A stretch of 64,000 nt of DNA from an uncultured Bacteroides sp. (lineage in GTDB: Bacteria; Bacteroidota; Bacteroidia; Bacteroidales; Bacteroidaceae): positions 1 through 64,000 of the forward strand of contig NZ_URFY01000007.1 of assembly GCF_900547205.1 (NCBI RefSeq), given 5' to 3'. Numbering within the stretch: position 1 is the stretch's first letter; the number at the start of each line of letters is the position of its first letter. Positions 1 to 8,096 of this stretch are shown here, piece by piece. The notes under the pieces were generated by a model. The model saw only the letters and a list, made by a program, of their open reading frames with translations, searched no databases and was not told the origin of the DNA. The translations under genes were made by a program, and so were the position numbers.

Positions 1-129
1 AATAGTGGACTACTTTTCAATTATTATCTGGTATACTTTTCGATTATTATATACAGTCTATATCTTCACCTAAACTAATCTTTTTGTTCTCAATCATGAT
101 TTGAAGTCTTTCTTTGGGTAACTTTTGAA

Positions 130-489
130 TCAACCATTTGATTTATCATTGTGACCAGCACCAGCCTTATCTATCTCAGCAATTATACCTTCACACTCTG
201 CATCCTCTTCTGAATGATTCTGACAGACCCATTCATCCAACTCTTGCTTGTTGAAATAGATCAGTTTACCAGTCGGTTTATAATACGGTATATCTCCATT
301 CCTTGTCAACTTGTAAAGCTGACTATTGGACAGGTCGAGATATTCACGTGCTTCCTTAAAATTAAGTGTGCCTTTGATAGAATAAAGGGCACTCTCTATT
401 TTTTCCATCCGCGCGATGATATAGCTTAACTTCAATAGGCAGGAGGAACACACAGCGGTTTCTCCATTTTCTATATTTTTCTTTGTCAT
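130..489 (-). CDS. Excisionase-type helix-turn-helix protein
   Basis: A 119-residue protein with a MerR/excisionase-like winged helix at about residues 40-90. The order is NFKEAREYLDLSNSQLYKL (first helices), then the wing GDIPYYKPTGKLIYF and the conserved tail ELDEWV. An N-terminal CSSC pair could be a metal or redox site, but nothing else supports that. Such proteins accompany tyrosine recombinases in Bacteroides mobilizable elements, where they act as excision factors or as regulators of the mobilisation genes. It is transcribed leftward like its neighbours, towards the unseen body of the element. The family is clear; a role as Xis is inference from context. Confidence 0.75.
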   Translation of the reverse strand: MTKKNIENGETAVCSSCLLKLSYIIARMEKIESALYSIKGTLNFKEAREYLDLSNSQLYKLTRNGDIPYYKPTGKLIYFNKQELDEWVCQNHSEEDAECEGIIAEIDKAGAGHNDKSNG

Positions 490-763
490 CAGTTTTTGCT
501 TAATAAAATGTTATACATGAGAGGTTTCCCCTCTATTCACTCTGAAACCAGTTTCGTAAGGCAAAGTTAATTGGAGTATAAAAGCCAAGGACATTTACTA
601 CCTTGATACTATGCTATTATCAGGCTAACTATCAAGGTGGGACGCTCTATTTCTTATTTTTCTCTCTATTTCTTCTCAGGTAATGCCACTATTAGAACAA
701 TACAATTTACATTGTTACCGGCAGCCTTGCCCATGGCTCTTTTCAGAATGACGCCGCTTGCGC
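490..763. other. Intergenic spacer without a supported gene
   Basis: About 270 bases between the two helix-turn-helix genes. They are AT-rich and contain CT-rich runs around 640-675. No good promoter, RNA gene or coding region was seen. Confidence 0.5.
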
Positions 764-1045
764 TCATAAGACCTCACCTTTTTGTATTCTTTCCACATCA
801 GACAATTTGTAGCGAACCTTACTACCTACTTTGGTAGAGACAAGATAACCCTCTTTGTTCCAACGCCACAAGGTAGACCGGTCAACTTTCAGCCGTTTGG
901 AAGTTTCTTCAGCAGTCAGATATACTTCCTGCTTATTCTCCCGTTGGTCAAGCAAGTTTCCAATGGCTTTTTGAACTACACGTTCCAAATCATCCTGAGA
1001 CACAATCATAAGCAATTGTGAATTTTGATTTCTAAAATCTTCCAT
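764..1045 (-). CDS. Helix-turn-helix protein of the integrative element
   Basis: A 93-residue protein when started at the methionine before EDFRNQ. An upstream in-frame extension to base 1183 exists but reads like noncoding sequence (low-complexity start, no family resemblance), so the shorter form is preferred. The C-terminal half is a MerR/excisionase-type DNA-binding domain: YLTAEETSKRLKVDRSTLW, RWNKEGYL, then VGSKVRYKLSDVERI. Bacteroides mobilizable elements commonly carry two such small proteins beside the integrase; they are thought to control excision or mobilisation. That role is not proven here. Confidence 0.72.
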   Translation of the reverse strand: MEDFRNQNSQLLMIVSQDDLERVVQKAIGNLLDQRENKQEVYLTAEETSKRLKVDRSTLWRWNKEGYLVSTKVGSKVRYKLSDVERIQKGEVL

Positions 1046-1637
1046 CGTACTTTTACAGGCAGGTTTGTTGGCAGCCATCATTGGCGAGACATTCGCCGCT
1101 GCATCCACACCAGTCTCCACCGTTACATGATGAGATAGCGGCTTTGACGGATGCAAAACTAATGTGAAAAAACAAGATTGCAATGACTTAAAACACAGCT
1201 TAACAAGTTGATTTTCCGACGTTTTTCATTCACATATACACTCGCAGGCATGTACAAATATACAGTCGAAAGTACACTTGTTTAAACCTCCGATAAAACA
1301 ATGACTTAGACAGAAGATAAATCTCACTACATGTTGTATATCCGGATAATAGACTAGTAGGACTCTTTTATCCGTGTCAGTGAATGGAGTAATAAATTAA
1401 GTGCCACATTGCCACATTTATAAACAGTCAAAAAAGAGGTAAGGTGTACAGACAAAACAGAAATCAGGCTAACAATCTTTAACGCAAGATGTTTAACCTG
1501 ATTTTATTTTCAGTGCAGAATGTAGCTTTAGATGCTATTTTACGATGATACTTTTTTCAATATCCCCTCCTGTCCTATGCCGCAAATTGGCAACCAGAGT
1601 CTGATGACCTTTAAAAACAGTTATCCTGTTTCCCGTA
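1046..1637. other. Spacer downstream of the integrase, with a hairpin
   Basis: About 590 bases without a convincing gene. It holds a hairpin with 8-bp arms (1461-1468 and 1497-1504, AAATCAGG/CCTGATTT) followed by a T-rich tract. The hairpin lies beyond the integrase stop and could end leftward transcription from it. A short tandem GCCACATT pair lies at about 1402-1420. Nothing else was recognised. Confidence 0.45.
1461..1510. terminator. Hairpin terminator candidate downstream of integrase
   Basis: Arms AAATCAGG and CCTGATTT with an inner CAATCTT/AAGATG pairing, then ATTTTATTTT. The T-rich flank favours rightward termination. A-rich sequence on the other side gives a weaker leftward version. 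Confidence 0.45.
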
Positions 1638-3035
1638 TTATTCATCAATTACATTCAACTCCTTATCCACCTTATATATAGGTTGATCAAAAGCTACACA
1701 CATCAGCGTGAAATGGTCTTTCATTTCCATCTTTGTATAGCGGTTGACAGCCTCACTACCTTCCTTATGCAGGCCAGCGGCATACATATTGACTTGCACC
1801 TTGTTCATTATGTCCACATGTGTTTTCCGGCAAAGTTTGCTGCTACCAAATGTATACAGCGGTTTATATACATTGTCATTTAGCCCGTCATCAAAAACCT
1901 TACATTCACGGTCAATTCCACAATGTTGCAGTAGTAATTTTATCTTGGCGTTATATCCACTTTTACCTGTAACATATTTCAAAATAGGAAAATTGAACTG
2001 CCATTTCTTAATCAAGTCAAGAGCATACCGCAAGATAGGAGTTTCAATTTCGGTATTCTCTACATTTTCGCGTAAGGTTTTCTTCGGCAGGTAATGTATG
2101 AAGGGAATACCATCTTCGGTTACCTTGACTTTACTCATAGACAATGACTGGAAATCTGCGATACGACAACCAAAAGCGCATTGCAGCAGAAAGCATTCTT
2201 TGGTTTCCTGAAGCGTGGTAGGAACATCTGTTCGCATCACCTTCAATAGTTCATCTTTATAAAGATAGACCGGTTCGTCATAGCGTTCTTTCAGAACGGT
2301 AGCCTTCCTCTTCTTCCCTAACTTCCGAAATGGAGAAGCCACAATTTCCTCCTTATCTTCCAGTTCATTGAAAAACGCTTGCAGCTTTTTTAGCCTGGTG
2401 ATGGTTGTATTCATATCTCTGGGCTGACGAGGAATATCACGCTCCCTTTTATCATCATACAAATAGGAATATTTTTCCACATACTCATATTCATTCGTGA
2501 AGAAGTAACGGAGATCCATCAACATATCAGCAGTAAACTCAATGGGAGTTATGCTCCTGAGATTCTTTATTGCCAGGAATCGCTCCAGCGCACCATATAC
2601 AACACGGTAGTGCTTCATGCGTCCTTCACCAAATATACCATCCCGATAACCATCTGCAATGAATCTGTCAAACCGTTCAAGCATGGTCATTTCAGCTTTC
2701 TTTTGGCTTCGAGCGTCAGGATTCAGCACCAAATCAATTTCGTCCTCAAATATTTCACCATTAATATGTTCTTTCTGCATCTTCTCGCACAAGGAATGAT
2801 AAGCAGCATGTATGGCATCTATTTCATGATCAATGGCCAGTTTAAGTTCTTTGTTAAAAACCGAAACCTTTGGCTTGACATTCCCATTTTCATCAAACTT
2901 AGTCATATCTTTCAGAGCGGCTCTGATCTCACTTTTATGATACAGGTCAACTCCCCTGCCATCGCGTAAACGGAAACGCAACTTGATATCGCCTTCCGTT
3001 TTTGTTGTCCTTAAAAAAATGGTAACTCGTTCCAT
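1638..3035 (-). CDS. Tyrosine recombinase (integrase) of an integrative element
   Basis: A 465-residue site-specific recombinase that would insert and excise its element by the Arg-Lys-His-Arg-Tyr chemistry. Visible parts: an N-terminal arm-binding region (about 1-110), a core-binding SAM-like domain (about 115-235, with DRFIADGY and TTITRLKKLQAFFNEL) and a catalytic domain (about 255-445). Likely active residues are Arg291 in CAFGCRIADF, Lys319 in LPKKT, Arg403 in LCRKTH, His423 in AGLHKEG and the nucleophile Tyr433 in NRYTKM. The length suits Bacteroides phage/NBU-type integrases. It sits about 170 bases from a tRNA-Lys 3' end and reads away from it, as expected for an integrase next to its attachment site. 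The box preceding its start overlaps an inverted repeat, so autoregulation is plausible. Confidence 0.93.
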   Translation of the reverse strand: MERVTIFLRTTKTEGDIKLRFRLRDGRGVDLYHKSEIRAALKDMTKFDENGNVKPKVSVFNKELKLAIDHEIDAIHAAYHSLCEKMQKEHINGEIFEDEIDLVLNPDARSQKKAEMTMLERFDRFIADGYRDGIFGEGRMKHYRVVYGALERFLAIKNLRSITPIEFTADMLMDLRYFFTNEYEYVEKYSYLYDDKRERDIPRQPRDMNTTITRLKKLQAFFNELEDKEEIVASPFRKLGKKRKATVLKERYDEPVYLYKDELLKVMRTDVPTTLQETKECFLLQCAFGCRIADFQSLSMSKVKVTEDGIPFIHYLPKKTLRENVENTEIETPILRYALDLIKKWQFNFPILKYVTGKSGYNAKIKLLLQHCGIDRECKVFDDGLNDNVYKPLYTFGSSKLCRKTHVDIMNKVQVNMYAAGLHKEGSEAVNRYTKMEMKDHFTLMCVAFDQPIYKVDKELNVIDE

Positions 3036-3063
3036 AACTTATTGAATTTTGATTGTTTTCATG

Positions 3064-3113
3064 GTGGTGCAAAGATAGCGATTTTGCACCACAGAATTGC
3101 AAAACTGCACCAC
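3064..3113 (-). promoter_or_regulatory. Integrase promoter overlapped by TGCACCAC operator repeats
   Basis: On the minus strand a perfect -7 box TATCTTTG lies at 3070-3077, with a TTTG at 3100-3103 (spacing 22, slightly long). It is covered by a perfect 10-bp inverted repeat GTGGTGCAAA/TTTGCACCAC (3064-3073 and 3083-3092), and a third TGCACCAC lies at 3106-3113. The arrangement looks like repressor or recombinase-binding sites that shut the promoter. Confidence 0.6.
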
Positions 3114-3206
3114 ATAAATTCAACAGGATGAAATAAAATAATCCACAAGCTACTGATTATCAATCCATATACACTTATCCACGTTTTACGAGTATTCAAA
3201 TCACAA

Positions 3207-3221
3207 GCCCCAGCTGGATCA
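3207..3221 (+). other. tRNA-Lys 3'-end fragment: probable attachment site
   Basis: GCCCCAGCTGGATCA equals the 3' part of the T-stem, the acceptor strand CTGGATC and the discriminator A of a Bacteroides tRNA-Lys whose 5' acceptor strand is GATCCAG. Upstream bases (3181-3206) do not form the rest of a tRNA, so only the 3' end remains here. It is followed at once by a tRNA-style terminator. This is the signature left at one end of an element that integrates at a tRNA 3' end. The intact tRNA should lie beyond the element, left of the window. The tRNA identity is recalled from Bacteroides sequences and not searched. Confidence 0.7.
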
Positions 3222-3235
3222 CAAACCCAAGAATT

Positions 3236-3262
3236 AAAGCCCTGATTTTCAGGGCTTTTTCT
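3236..3262 (+). terminator. Rho-independent terminator after the tRNA-Lys remnant
   Basis: A 10-bp perfect stem (AAAGCCCTGA, loop TTT, TCAGGGCTTT) followed by TTCTTTTT. It probably belonged to the tRNA-Lys transcript before integration. Confidence 0.85.
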
Positions 3263-3364
3263 TTTTACCACCCTTTCTTACTCCCCCCGTCTCGCTCCCC
3301 CATCATAGCGCCCACAGTGCGCAAAAAGACGAATCATCCGGGATAGCCACAGCCAAAGTATCCA

Positions 3365-3408
3365 AATCGTACCCCCTACCTCAAAAACGACAAGAAGGGG
3401 GTACGATT
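3365..3408. repeat. 13-bp perfect inverted repeat
   Basis: AATCGTACCCCCT pairs with AGGGGGTACGATT across an 18-base spacer. There is no T-run after it, so it is either an operator or the remnant of a hairpin near the element boundary. Confidence 0.6.
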
Positions 3409-3465
3409 AGCTAGGAAAAAGACCTCAATAGAACCCACTTATGCCGATTTTTATCATTACTAATT

Positions 3466-3499
3466 CGTTACGGTATTCTGTTACGATAAAACCGTAACG
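3466..3499. repeat. 9-bp perfect inverted repeat
   Basis: CGTTACGGT and ACCGTAACG, with a 16-base spacer that contains a further GTTACGA half-site. It is a possible regulator-binding site upstream of the fucosidase gene. Confidence 0.5.
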
Positions 3500-3684
3500 G
3501 ATTTACAGTTAAACCACTCATTTGTAAAACATTGAATATCGACTTCCCCAATCCATTGCATACTGAACAAGCCAAAGAGAAATACGCATATAGCAAATCA
3601 TTGTACATAGGGGCGTGATGCGCAGTATGAGCATTTTTTCAATAATGGATATCTCTATTCATATTGTTATTCCCAAATAAATTG

Positions 3685-3692
3685 TATATTTG
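3685..3692 (+). promoter_or_regulatory. -7 promoter box for the fucosidase gene
   Basis: TATATTTG matches the Bacteroides TAnnTTTG consensus. No clear TTTG box lies at the usual distance upstream, so an activator may be needed. Confidence 0.55.
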
Positions 3693-3770
3693 AACCCTAA
3701 TTTTAAGGTAAGACGGCTAGTATTTCAAGCAGAATCTAATAATGAATAATAGCACGGAAATATACTATTT

Positions 3771-5162
3771 ATGAAAAACTACAAAAGACTATTGGGAAGC
3801 TGCCTCATCGGCACAGCATTATGTTTCAGCACCTATGCCCAACAGGTGCAAGGGTTTGTACACCAACAATCGGACAAGAACGGCTATGTCTGGCCCGACG
3901 ACCGTCAAGTGTTGGATAAACTGGATAAATGGCAAGACCAGAAGTTCGGTGTTCTCTTTCATTGGGGACTCTACTCGGTGCCGGGAATCGTAGAATCGTG
4001 GTCTATCTGCTCGGAAGATGTTGACTGGATTTCCCGCAAAAACAATCTGCCGTATGATGAATATAAAAAATGGTATTTCGGGCTGAAGGATGAACTGAAC
4101 CCTGTAAACTTCGACCCCGAACAGTGGGCGGACGTGATGCAGGATGCAGGTATTAAATATATGATTTTCACCACCAAGCATCATGACGGCTTCTGTACTT
4201 TCGACTCCAAATACACGGATTTCTCCATTGCACACGGTGCTTTCAAAGATGATCCCCGCAAGAACGTTGCTTACCATGTGTTCGATGCATTCCGCAAAAG
4301 AGGGTTCATGACCGGTTGTTACTTTTCTAAGCCCGACTGGCATTGCGAATGGTTCTGGAATCCTTATTTCGCGACTCCCAACCGGGGCATCAATTATAAG
4401 AAAGAGCGCCATCCCGACTGGTGGAAGAATTATCAGACCTTCACCGAAAATCAATTGAACGAGTTGATGACTGAGTATGGCAGCTTCGATATTCTTTGGC
4501 TGGACGGGGGCTGGATAAAAGGTGAAGACATCAACCTTGACAGAATCCTTTCCGATGCCCGCAAGAGACATCCGGGACTTATCTCCGTCGATCGCAGCAT
4601 CCGTGGCAAAAACGAAAATTACCAGACGCCGGAACGGGGAGTTCCCGAAACTCAGCTTAACTATCCATGGGAAAGCTGCATCACCCTGAGCAATGACTGG
4701 GGATGGACGCCGAACGCTCCTTTCAAATCTCCTCAAAAAGTAATCAATACACTGGCAGAAATAACGGCAAAAGGCGGTTGTTTGTTGCTGGGAGTAGGTC
4801 CCACGCCGGATGGCGTCATTGAAAAAGAAGTGACCGAGCGACTGCACGAGATAGGTCAATGGCTGAAAGTAAACGGAAAAGCGATTTATGCTACCCGCAC
4901 CACTCCTATTTATAATAGTGGAAATATTTGGTTCACCGCCGATAAAGACGGAAAGACGCTGTATGCCATTTATGCTTTGCCCGAAGGGGAAGCACTTCCG
5001 GAAATAATAGAATGGACGGATAATTTGCCTGTTGGGAAGATGACTTTGTTGAAAGGAAACAAAAAAGTGAAATATACTAAAGATAATGGAAAGACTAAAG
5101 TATTTTTGCCCCGTGGGCTGAAAGACGAACCGATAGTGCTAAGGTTTACTATCAAAAAATAG
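3771..5162 (+). CDS. Secreted alpha-L-fucosidase, GH29
   Basis: A 463-residue glycoside hydrolase that would release L-fucose from host glycans or oligosaccharides by a retaining mechanism. A signal peptide (residues 1-23, ending STYA before QQ) sends it to the periplasm; there is no lipobox. The GH29 barrel spans about residues 45-370: FGVLFHWGLYSV (60-70), TTKHHDGF (135-141) and WLDGGW (243-248). Asp245 in the last motif is the expected nucleophile, and Glu288 or Glu293 in TPERGVPE is a candidate acid/base. A short beta-sandwich ends the protein. It stands alone, with no SusCD pair beside it, so it is not part of a classical polysaccharide utilisation locus. The window also encodes GDP-fucose synthesis (gmd-fcl), but far away. 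Confidence 0.93.
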   Translation: MKNYKRLLGSCLIGTALCFSTYAQQVQGFVHQQSDKNGYVWPDDRQVLDKLDKWQDQKFGVLFHWGLYSVPGIVESWSICSEDVDWISRKNNLPYDEYKKWYFGLKDELNPVNFDPEQWADVMQDAGIKYMIFTTKHHDGFCTFDSKYTDFSIAHGAFKDDPRKNVAYHVFDAFRKRGFMTGCYFSKPDWHCEWFWNPYFATPNRGINYKKERHPDWWKNYQTFTENQLNELMTEYGSFDILWLDGGWIKGEDINLDRILSDARKRHPGLISVDRSIRGKNENYQTPERGVPETQLNYPWESCITLSNDWGWTPNAPFKSPQKVINTLAEITAKGGCLLLGVGPTPDGVIEKEVTERLHEIGQWLKVNGKAIYATRTTPIYNSGNIWFTADKDGKTLYAIYALPEGEALPEIIEWTDNLPVGKMTLLKGNKKVKYTKDNGKTKVFLPRGLKDEPIVLRFTIKK

Positions 5163-5341
5163 TTTGTGAGGCTACTTTATTCACTCAGAAGTGTGGGATT
5201 AGGTTGGCTGATACGTGGGGTGAGAATCACTGTTGCGCGGGGTGAAGCCGCACGAGACGTGGGCAGAGATAATTTTGGAGTGGGGAAAGTTTATTTAAGA
5301 AGCGGGCAAAGATTTAAAAGCCATTGTCTTGACTATTCAAA

Positions 5342-5750
5342 TTAATAAATGTCATTGTCTTGGCTATACGTAAAATATACCCACGTATAGCTCAAGACGA
5401 TTTCATCAAGGTATTCTACAATCAGCACCGACTTTTCTATTACTGGTTCTTGATAGATAACGCTTTGGATATGACAACTGTAACTGTTCACTTTGGATAT
5501 TTCGCTACCGTTTGCCGCTGTGATGCATAGGCGATTGCTCTCCTCTGCTGCTACCTCCCCCATTCCTTGACTACAAAGTTTGACAGCTTGCTCGCACGAA
5601 CCTGCCCGTCCTCCTCATCGAAATAGGACTAGAAACGTGCAACAGCCTGTTCGCTTGTCACCCCCGCGGAAACACTGCTTCCACATCTTGGGAGCAAGAA
5701 GCCAAAAAGACTGTCGCTATCAACACTAAAACATAAACAATAGATTTCAT
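5342..5750 (-). pseudogene. Decayed lipoprotein gene (probable)
   Basis: On the minus strand an intact start and lipoprotein signal are visible (MKSIVYVLVLIATVFLASC, 30 codons to a stop at 5658). A strong AAAGGAGG ribosome site precedes the start, unusual in Bacteroides. Beyond a five-G run the reading appears to continue in other frames: GVTSEQAVARF, then a stop, SYFDEEDGQVRASKLSNFVV, then another shift into EVAAEESNRLCITAANGSEI and on to the stop at 5342. So at least two frameshifts and one nonsense codon seem to have broken one gene. A near-perfect hairpin (5357-5371/5383-5398) lies in its distal part. No family was recognised, and the far part may simply be noncoding. Confidence 0.4.
5357..5398. 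repeat. Hairpin with 15-bp arms
   Basis: GTCTTGGCTATACGT and ACGTATAGCTCAAGAC pair with one bulge. A partial direct copy (TTGTCTTGACTAT) lies about 29 bases upstream. Function unknown. Confidence 0.5.
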
Positions 5751-6347
5751 AAAACCTCCTTTTTCTAAAATTGATTCATTAATAAAGATATAATATCCGG
5801 CCCTCTTATTCCGGCAATAACTTTCGGCTGCTACTCCCCCAAAAGTTGAAATGACTGCCCCCTCTCCTATGCGTAGGGCTGATACGTATAAACCGCTCCA
5901 ACGGAAATACTCCATGTTGCCAGATAAACAAGTATTTCATGTTTCTTTTATCCGTATTAAGATGCTAGAACGGAAGAAACGGAAACCGTGAATGCTTCCG
6001 TAAACTGCATGAAGCAAGCTCAATGTTTCCTATTCAAGGGAGGAAGTCCAATAGGGAAACCATTCGGGCGTTGTTCTGAGATACGGATTGTATATGTGAA
6101 TAAATTCGTAGAGTCTTTCTTGTTCTTTCTTCGATTATGCAACCAGCGTTGGCTGGATTGACGGCGAGTGGGCGGTCATATGACTTGCACAGCCGTCTTT
6201 CCCGAGGGGAAGGGAAGCATGACTTTTACGGATTAGGCAAGCTGCCAAAATAAGGCATTCATTGCTATACTAAAGATAGAGATGAGTGGTTTGCTGACAC
6301 GGCCCAATGAGATAAGATTTGAAATAAAACATTAAAATGATTGACGA
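5751..6347. other. Degraded intergenic sequence
   Basis: About 600 bases with scattered stops in all frames. One frame shows short coding-like pieces (for example VGWIDGEWAVI near 6150), but no family could be named. It lies between two broken genes and is probably decayed accessory DNA. Confidence 0.4.
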
Positions 6348-6616
6348 ATGAAAACTATTAAGTTAGGTAATGAAGGCGACGATGTTGCCCTACTACAAGA
6401 AGTATTTGTACGAGTTGGCTATCAGGTGGCGAAAAGCAGAGTGTTCGGTCAAGGGACGAAAGACGCAGTAATCGAGTTTCAGAAGAAACATGGTCTGGAT
6501 ACCAACGGCATTGTAGGCTACTGCAGTGGGGAAGCCTACAATGCTCGGCGACTATGAGGCTGACAAACGCCTGACGGACAAAGATTTTTAAAATTATTGC
6601 CCGCTTACTGGGTTGC
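6348..6616 (+). pseudogene. Broken peptidoglycan-binding / N-acetylmuramidase lysin
   Basis: The first 69 codons form a clear PG_binding_1 domain: LGNEGDDVALLQEVF, GQGTKDAVIEFQKKHGL, then DTNGIVGY. After that the frame is lost. In the next frame the text continues ADKRLTDKDF, and if one T of the five-T run at 6585-6589 is removed it reads on as KIIARLLGCE. That is the usual start of the N-acetylmuramidase (DUF3380-like) domain in Bacteroides phage-type lysins, recalled from family sequences. The rest of the catalytic domain is absent, because the convergent esterase gene occupies that DNA. So two frameshifts plus a truncation leave only a wall-binding stub, which may or may not be translated. 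Confidence 0.7.
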
Positions 6617-8005
6617 GAAAGATTTCTTGAGAGATTGATAAACAGTCTTCGCCATAATCTTGGCACCCTTCTCGTTGGGATGAACTTTATCGGGGAAGAG
6701 TTGCGGCATACCATCCATAGCGGTGTGGAGGTCGATAATTGAGAGATTGTTCTTCTTCGCCACCTTCTTAATCATCGGGATAATCTCTTTAGAGATAATA
6801 TCGTCGTTGATGCCTTCTCCGCTTTTGTAAACTTTAGAAGGATAGCAGAGGAAAATCTTCGGTTGCGCGGGCAAGGCTTTGAGAGCATCCACCATGGTTT
6901 GCAAGTCCTTCGTGAAGTCCGCCTTATGTTTCCAGTTGGGAGCTTTACTATCGTTCGTTCCCAGTTTGATAACCACAATGTTAGGGTTGAAGGCAAGTGC
7001 ATCCTGATAGGCTTTTTCGTTCATGTAAGGGTGGTCGCCCTTGTTCATCAGTGTGCGGGCACTCACTCCGAAGTTCTTCACCCAATAAGCATCGCCCAGC
7101 ATACGTGCCAATACGGCAGGATAACTGTCACGAGAGCGATTCTTTATGCCAGAGCCATAAGTGATACTATTGCCGATGCAAGCCACACGGATAGCGTTTT
7201 TATGGGGCACTCTAAAACTATTCAACCACGAAGTCAGTTCATTCATCATCTCATTCTTATGGAGGAAACTCTCCCGAATCCCCCAGCCATGACCGCCTGT
7301 GGGATAAACATGAAGAACGGCCGATACACGATTCTTGTTCAGAGCTAAATAATAGTTCACACCATTGACCGGCGGCACAGCCCTGTCGTCATCGCTGCAA
7401 ACGATAAAGGCACGGGGTGTTTCCTTCGTCACTTGCTTCTCGTTAGAGTATTCATTTTCCAGTTCGGCAGATGCATCTTTACCCAGTAGATTATCGTGCG
7501 ACCCCATATGAGTATACGATTTATCCATCGTAATCACCGGATAGAATAGAATCTGGAAGTTAGGGCGAAGCTCTTTGCTGGCATGAGTGGCAACGGTAGA
7601 AGCCAAATGCCCTCCGGCAGAAAAGCCCATGATGCCTATGTCGTTGGGATTGAGATTCCACACATCGGCACTGTCGCGCACGGTTTTCATGGCAGCTTCG
7701 GCATCGGCAACGGGAATCGAGCGGTCGCCATTCGGCATACGATATTTGAGTACAATCAACGCAATGCCCTGCTTGTTGAAATAGGGCGCCCAGTCATAGC
7801 CTTCATGGTCTACTGCTAGATGCGCATATCCCCCACCCGGACACGCCACCACTGCACGTCCCGTAGCCAATTCGGGCGCAGGAAGGAATACGCGGAGCGA
7901 AGGTTGTTCCATATCGAAAGGTTTCGGAGCATTCTGCGCTGCCATGCGTGAGCCTGCCAAGAGCAGGAGCAGCAAGAAGAAAAGAGTAGGAAATTTCTGT
8001 TTCAT
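6605..8005 (-). CDS. Secreted two-domain esterase: alpha/beta hydrolase plus SGNH/GDSL
   Basis: A 466-residue protein with a signal peptide (1-23, ending MAAQ). Residues about 30-265 are an alpha/beta hydrolase of the acetyl-xylan-esterase/BD-FAE type: oxyanion motif CPGGGY (55-60), nucleophile Ser129 in GFSAGG, Asp207 in SDDDRAVP and His239 in GGHGW. Residues about 272-466 are an SGNH hydrolase: Ser280 in GNSITYG, Gly314, Asn351 in GTNDS, and Asp439/His442 in DKVHPN. Both catalytic sets look complete. It probably removes acyl groups from plant or host glycans in the periplasm. Its 3' end faces the broken lysin gene, and it is divergent from the MATE gene. The substrate cannot be told from sequence. 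Confidence 0.9.
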   Translation of the reverse strand: MKQKFPTLFFLLLLLLAGSRMAAQNAPKPFDMEQPSLRVFLPAPELATGRAVVACPGGGYAHLAVDHEGYDWAPYFNKQGIALIVLKYRMPNGDRSIPVADAEAAMKTVRDSADVWNLNPNDIGIMGFSAGGHLASTVATHASKELRPNFQILFYPVITMDKSYTHMGSHDNLLGKDASAELENEYSNEKQVTKETPRAFIVCSDDDRAVPPVNGVNYYLALNKNRVSAVLHVYPTGGHGWGIRESFLHKNEMMNELTSWLNSFRVPHKNAIRVACIGNSITYGSGIKNRSRDSYPAVLARMLGDAYWVKNFGVSARTLMNKGDHPYMNEKAYQDALAFNPNIVVIKLGTNDSKAPNWKHKADFTKDLQTMVDALKALPAQPKIFLCYPSKVYKSGEGINDDIISKEIIPMIKKVAKKNNLSIIDLHTAMDGMPQLFPDKVHPNEKGAKIMAKTVYQSLKKSFATQ

Positions 8006-8062
8006 AGTATCTTCATACTTTTATTAATGAATATTTTAATGTGCGAAGATAGTAATTTTATG

Positions 8063-8070
8063 TATCTTTG
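8063..8070 (+). promoter_or_regulatory. -7 promoter box for MATE gene
   Basis: TATCTTTG, an exact consensus match, lies 26 bases before the start codon of the transporter. The -33 region is not obvious. Confidence 0.6.
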
Positions 8071-8096
8071 CGCTCCCTTTTAAACAGAAATATCGT

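Larger units (their letters stand above)
3263..3770. other. Intergenic region upstream of fucosidase with two inverted repeats
   Basis: About 500 bases with no gene. It contains a perfect 13-bp inverted repeat (3365-3377/3396-3408), a perfect 9-bp one (3466-3474/3491-3499) and a Bacteroides -7 box TATATTTG at 3685-3692. The box would give the fucosidase gene a leader of roughly 70 bases. Confidence 0.6.

Noticed and set aside
637..837. Short plus-strand frame between the two helix-turn-helix genes
   Set aside because: It overlaps the end of the better supported leftward gene and has no signal, domain or promoter.
3059..3271. Leftward 70-codon open frame across the element boundary
   Set aside because: It is the reverse strand of the tRNA-Lys 3' end, its terminator and the integrase promoter. 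Such frames are a known artefact next to this tRNA.
3819..4859. 346-codon minus-strand frame
   Set aside because: Antisense to the GH29 fucosidase and without any family likeness.
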